A stretch of DNA of 64,000 nucleotides from positions 1 to 64,000 of the forward strand of contig MU401623.1 of assembly GCA_022579005.1 (NCBI GenBank), given 5' to 3'. Source of the DNA: Poronia punctata (lineage: Eukaryota; Ascomycota; Sordariomycetes; Xylariales; Xylariaceae). Shown in pieces: positions 59,410-64,000 of the stretch. The position numbers and the translations under genes are program-made. How positions within the stretch are numbered: the first letter of the stretch is position 1; each line of letters begins with the position of its first letter. A model generated the notes under the pieces. It was not told where the DNA came from and did no database searches. It worked only from the letters and a program-made list of their open reading frames with translations.

Positions 59410-62400
59410 ATGTCTGAAGACGTGTCACGCTTTCTGTCCCAAGTTAAGGAGTTGGGCGAGCGGAGGCTCGAGGAAGATGAAGCTCGGTCGAGAGAGTTGG
59501 AGGAGAAGATATTACAAGACCGAAAGGAGCGGCAAGCCCGTCGTAGAGGTAAGAACTTGTTTGGGCCCTTGTCGCAGCACAACGCTGGACTTCCTACACT
59601 TTTTTTTCTATTTTATTATCAATAGTCCCTGGCGCTAGACTACGCGAATCGAGGAATCTGCATTGCTTTGGGAGCCCCCTCATCGTTATCGATGTATTCT
59701 GCCACTGTGGAAGTTCGCCAGTACATCTACGCGGGGTTGTTTACTTCTACCTCGCACAGGGCTGATCCGCACGGCCATTATCCACCGCTTGCTCATAGTG
59801 GAAAAGGAGGCTAACATGTAGGCCCTTTCCTACTAGAACGTGCTAGGTCTATTTCACCTCAAAAGGACTCACCGGCAAACACACCGCCGCCTGTAATTCA
59901 ACACACCGATCGTCACCGCCCGGGTCGTCTAGACTTGGCAGCGTCTCCTGCACTGGACCCACCAGTTGATTCCCGATCACGGTCCCCAACGAAAGTCGAA
60001 GAAAACATTATGGCTGCTACAGCTCCCACCTCGATCTCTCCTACCAAAGAGGACTCACCTCAACTAGACACGGAAAGCAAGCCCAATACCCCAGCCTCGC
60101 CCACTCACAGCGGCCCTATGAGCAGGGGTCTCTCATGGCAGAGACGGCCTGATTCGCAGGCCTCTGAACGGCCGAGGAGCCGGCCACTGTCCGTAGTTGC
60201 GGCCGAAAACGCCTCCCGTCCCTCCAACTCTACACCGGAACCGACGCCCACCGCCGAAAGTATACCTAGAGAGCAAATTGCCTCGACCTTATCTGCCAAG
60301 GACCCTTCGTGGTTTCGCCAGACAGCTGACAGAGGTGCAAACTCGGCCGCCTATCGACGAAACCAGGTCGAAGATACCGAAACTGTCGACCCGTCTTCCA
60401 CCCGATCTCAACTTCCCGGAATGTCTCGCAATACATCAGGCGAACCCCCTAAAGACGAGAGCAATTCTCGTCCCCAATCTTTGCCATTGCGGGGTGCAGT
60501 TACTTCCCCCATTAACCTGACTGATGCTCCAAAGCTGGGTCCACCCCTTGACATTGCTCAATCAGATGTCAGCTCTGGTCGGGAGTCGCAGGAACCTTTC
60601 TCCCCCTCGCTTGGTCGGACATCGCCTACCAGGGGAGAACGCCCTGTGTCGCCGACCAAGGGCGCAGGTGGCTTTGTGCAGAGCGCTTTGATGAAACGCT
60701 CCGACAGTGTGAGTAAAAGGTGGAATGTGCAATCGCCCACGGGTTTGCAACGTGGGGACTCGATCGCTTCCAATCGAACGAGCATGGCACCCCAGGTTCG
60801 ACCGAAAAACTTCGTGCGCCAATCTTCGACTGAGCTCGCCGGTACGAACGGCGGTAAAGACGAAGGGCGCTCTGCATTGGAAACCGGTCAATCACTCGAA
60901 CCGGACTCTACTGCATCATCAGGGGTCCAAGCCCAGGGTCAGGACTCGGACAAGACCACGCCCCCAATTAGTCCCTCGAAGACGATGGACCCTCGTAGAT
61001 GGAGCCCGCAGAAGTCTAGCTGGTTAGAGTCGGCGCTGAAGAAGCCAGAGTCTCCCAAACCAAAGGCCGCGCCCCCCACGTCCACTCAGCCCGCCTGGAT
61101 GGCAGAACTCCAAAAGGCAAAGGCCCAAAAGGCCTCCAACCCCAGCATGGAGAGCGGCAAACCTGCTGTCCCCCATAAGCACCAAGTGAGCATCGGTGGA
61201 CTTATGAGGTCTTCAGCGCCCGGCACGACCGTTTCCTCCCCTGGACTGGGCATTCTCCATAGCCCGTCTCCCTCGGCCAGCAGTATCACTACTAGCGCTA
61301 CCCAGAATATCAAACCCCGGGAATCGCGATCGCCAACAATCACAAGCTTGGCGAAGCCAGAATCCGAGCCGGCCGGCGAAGTGAAGACAGCGGAACCGTC
61401 ATCCACGTTGAACAAAGTTAAGCCTGAAACTCCGCCGAAGAAGGACTTCAGGGCAAGTTTGAAGCCTAGAGCTCCGCCGCCGACCGCAGCTTCTACCGGC
61501 TCGCCACAAGTAGAGTTCAAGAACGTATTCGGAAACCTTCGCAAAACCGCAACTCAGAACTATGTGGCGCCCGATGAACTAAAGGGCAATATTGCCAGAG
61601 GAAAGGCGGCATTGAACGCGACTGGCGGGCCACAGAAATCGGAGCTCAAGGATGAGTTCAAAGAATCAATCTTGGCCAAGAAAAAGGAGTTCCAGGCGGC
61701 TCAGTCGGAAGGGCGGAGTGCGGTGAGAAATAACAGCGTCTCGGGCGAAAAGTCAGTCCCTGAAGGGCTTCAAAGGCTTGCTGAACTTGGTCGTCCGGGT
61801 ACCATCAAGCGAGGCTCTGTGTCCGAAGTTTCGGGAACAGAATTGCGAAGGCCGAGCGTTGCCCCGAAGCCTGAAATCATACCGGAGAGCTCTATATCAA
61901 AGTTGGAGCGTGGTAGTAATCCGGATATTCGTAGCTCGGTCATAGGACCGCCGAGCTCAAACATTGAACGAGATGTAACTCGACAGCGCTCATCCACACA
62001 GGGTCTCCCGATATTCCACTCTCGCGGTGGGTCGATAGATCAGCCCAAAGAGTCCAATGTACCAGGACGTCTTCCAGGAAGGATGAGTGGGAACCTGGCC
62101 AACCGATTTAACCCTGCTCTTGCTGGCCTCCTTGCCAAGGGCCCCCCTCCTATGACCTCTAGTCCGAGCCCGACGCTACGAGGAATGTCTTCGGAGACGG
62201 CATCGAATTCGGCGGCCGAGAAGACTAGCAGTGAATCTGGTCCTGGTCCCAAGCTAACTCACATGACGAAGAATCGGGCACGCGGTCCTAAGAGGAAAGC
62301 CCCGACGATAGCCTCTGCGCCAGCCACCACCACTTCACATGCCCAATCCAGCAACAGCAAAGGCCCAATCCAAGAAACGACAGTTACCGGACAGGATACC

Positions 62401-64000
62401 CTAGTTCAATCGCCAGAACCGGTAGGCATGACCCCTACTGAGTTGCCAAAGAAGGAGACCCCTGCGCCCACACCACCACGCCCAAAGCCTTTGAGATTGG
62501 TAAGTGCATCAAAGGCGCCTAAATCCCTGGCGTTTGACGAGGATTCAAATACACGACCAAAGCGAGAAGATAAAACAGAGTTCCGAGATGAAGTACCCGC
62601 GCCTGCAACTCAAATGCGCCAACCTGAGACGGAAGGGTCGGCGGCGGGAGCCAAAGATGACACTTCACAGCCTCCATCGCCCAGGAAACTTGATACAAGC
62701 CGAGTCTCGCGTTTCGTGGACCCTACGTCGTTGGCGAACAGGTTCGAAAACAGCGGCGCCACGGAAGCAATAAAGCCGGCCAAGTCCTTCTTGGACAGAA
62801 TTCCGTCCCAAGATGCACAGGTTACACCCCAACCTCGGTCACCTTCGCTTAATAAGCCCAAGGTACCTTTACCGGAATCCGCGTCCACAACGCCAAAACG
62901 GCAGGAATCTCCGGCGCCGGAGACGGAGCCCAATGCCGCCGAACCTATTCCACAACCGAGTGCCCCGCTAGGTCCCAGACCATTGCCGAAACCGCCAGGT
63001 CTAGTTAGCAGAGTATCTTTGGACTCATCGCCGAGGGCGTTGCCTCAAGAGCCGAAGCAGCAGGTACTTTCCTCGCCTACACCAGGAAGAGCCTCGCTGG
63101 CTATTGCTGAGTCCCCAATGCGATCGCCCACCAAGCAGTCTGCCGACATTTCAGACTCGCTCCGGGACTTCTTTGGTCCCGAACGGCCGGTGAGAAATTA
63201 TCGTGTCGATACTGCCAGCCTGTTAGCGCAACGGCCGACGGTAGCGTCGCGGAAAATCCATACCTTGAGCACCCAGCTTTTCCAGTTCTTGTCAGATGGC
63301 AAGAAGGTGCCCGTACCAGGGCATAACGAACGGACGTTGTTTGAACGTGAAATGTACCTGTGTGTGCACTCGTTCAAGGATGAGAAGGACAACCAGATGG
63401 TCGAAGTATACTTCTGGGCTGGGGATGAAGTGCCGCGCTCAGCCATCGACGATGCGGCCATCTTCGTGTCGCGAGAGGCGCGTTCCTTTGGCGGCACACT
63501 CATCAAGCTTAGGCAAGGCAAGGAGACGGCGGGCTTCCTCCAGGCGCTTGGAGGTGTCGTCATCGTACAACGGGGCGAGGGTAATAAGTTTGACTCTCTG
63601 GCACCACACATGCTCTGCGGCCGGAGATATATGGGACACGTGGTTTTTGACGAGGTCGACTTCACGCCATCGGTCCTGTGCTCCGGATTCCCCTATGTCA
63701 TCACGCACGCGGGAAGATGCTACTTGTGGAAAGGTAAAGGTAGCAGTGTTGACGAGCTGAGCTGCGCACGTCTAATAGGAATGGAATTTGCGCTGTCGGG
63801 CGAAATGGAGGAGTTTGAAGAGGGCCGTGAGCCGGCACCGTTCTGGGATCTTTTTGATGGTGCCAACAGATTCGGCTCGGCAGATCACTGGCGACTCAAG
63901 CCCAACTACGACAAATATTGCAGTAGGCTATTCCTTTCGGATGCGGCCTCTCAGCAGCAGGTAAGTTGGCCAGATATCATCAGGCCAGGGACGCAACGCA
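59410..64000 (+). CDS. DUF4045-gelsolin domain protein (supervillin-like), partial at window end
   Basis: Exons 59410-59548 and 59837-63960 join in frame to at least 1421 residues; a GTAAGT donor at 63961 shows that the gene continues beyond the window. The first exon (MSEDVSRFLSQVKELGERR) starts a charged coiled-coil, followed by about 1100 residues of low-complexity Ser/Pro/Lys-rich sequence with DUF4045-type segments (for example SWFRQTADRG, PRRWSPQKSSWLESALKKPE, FGNLRKTATQNYVAPDELKGNI). From about residue 1170 a gelsolin-like repeat begins (FLSDGKKVPVPGHNERTLFEREMYLCVHSF, EVYFWAGDEVP). Such proteins probably bind or sever actin at the cell cortex or septum. The large first intron (288 nt) could hide a further small exon. 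Confidence 0.9.

Overview
The window is nuclear DNA of a filamentous ascomycete (Pezizomycotina). The evidence is many spliceosomal introns of about 50-100 nt with GTAAGT-like donors and CTAAC-like branch sites, fungal-only families (DUF4045-gelsolin protein, fungal MARVEL protein, rhodopsin-domain/PTH11-type membrane protein, deuterolysin M35, non-reducing PKS with SAT and PT domains), and AT-saturated blocks typical of repeat-induced point mutation (RIP). The order cannot be fixed from sequence alone. All exon/intron structures were built by hand and checked for reading-frame consistency.

Layout. 1-2.1 kb is an AT-rich, gene-free block; a direct-repeat pair at 1441 and 2159 differs almost only by C-to-T changes. 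2.7-4.5 kb (minus) is a secreted GH32 invertase/inulinase-like enzyme with a 13-Asp tract, followed by a broken aminoglycoside-phosphotransferase-like remnant. 5.6-13.4 kb is a second, roughly 7.8-kb AT-rich gene desert.

13.6-32.6 kb is a compact secondary-metabolite cluster: cytochrome P450, secreted berberine-bridge-type FAD oxidase and seven-TM rhodopsin-domain protein (all minus), then a DMATS-type aromatic prenyltransferase and a SAT-KS-AT-PT-ACP-CMeT-R non-reducing PKS (both plus). The PKS should release a C-methylated aromatic aldehyde by reduction. The prenyltransferase would add an isoprenoid to that ring, and the FAD oxidase and P450 could then oxidise or cyclise the product. No cluster transcription factor or transporter is visible. 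The P450 has a one-base frame problem at its fourth intron.

32.6-42.8 kb is gene-poor: two small secreted proteins (one apparently without an ATG), a PXB/DUF3818 protein, and a structured Pol III-like element near 40.3 kb. 42.8-64 kb carries ordinary genes: M35 metalloprotease, GH3 beta-glucosidase, MARVEL membrane protein, RING-like protein, PEBP, DUF1264 protein, SnoaL-like protein (frameshifted in an A8 tract), carotenoid-oxygenase family protein, ARL2-type GTPase, and a large DUF4045-gelsolin protein cut off by the window end. Intergenic DNA from 16 to 52.5 kb is unusually rich in the 8-mer TACGAGTA/TACTCGTA and in TAGGTA-type tetranucleotide tracts.
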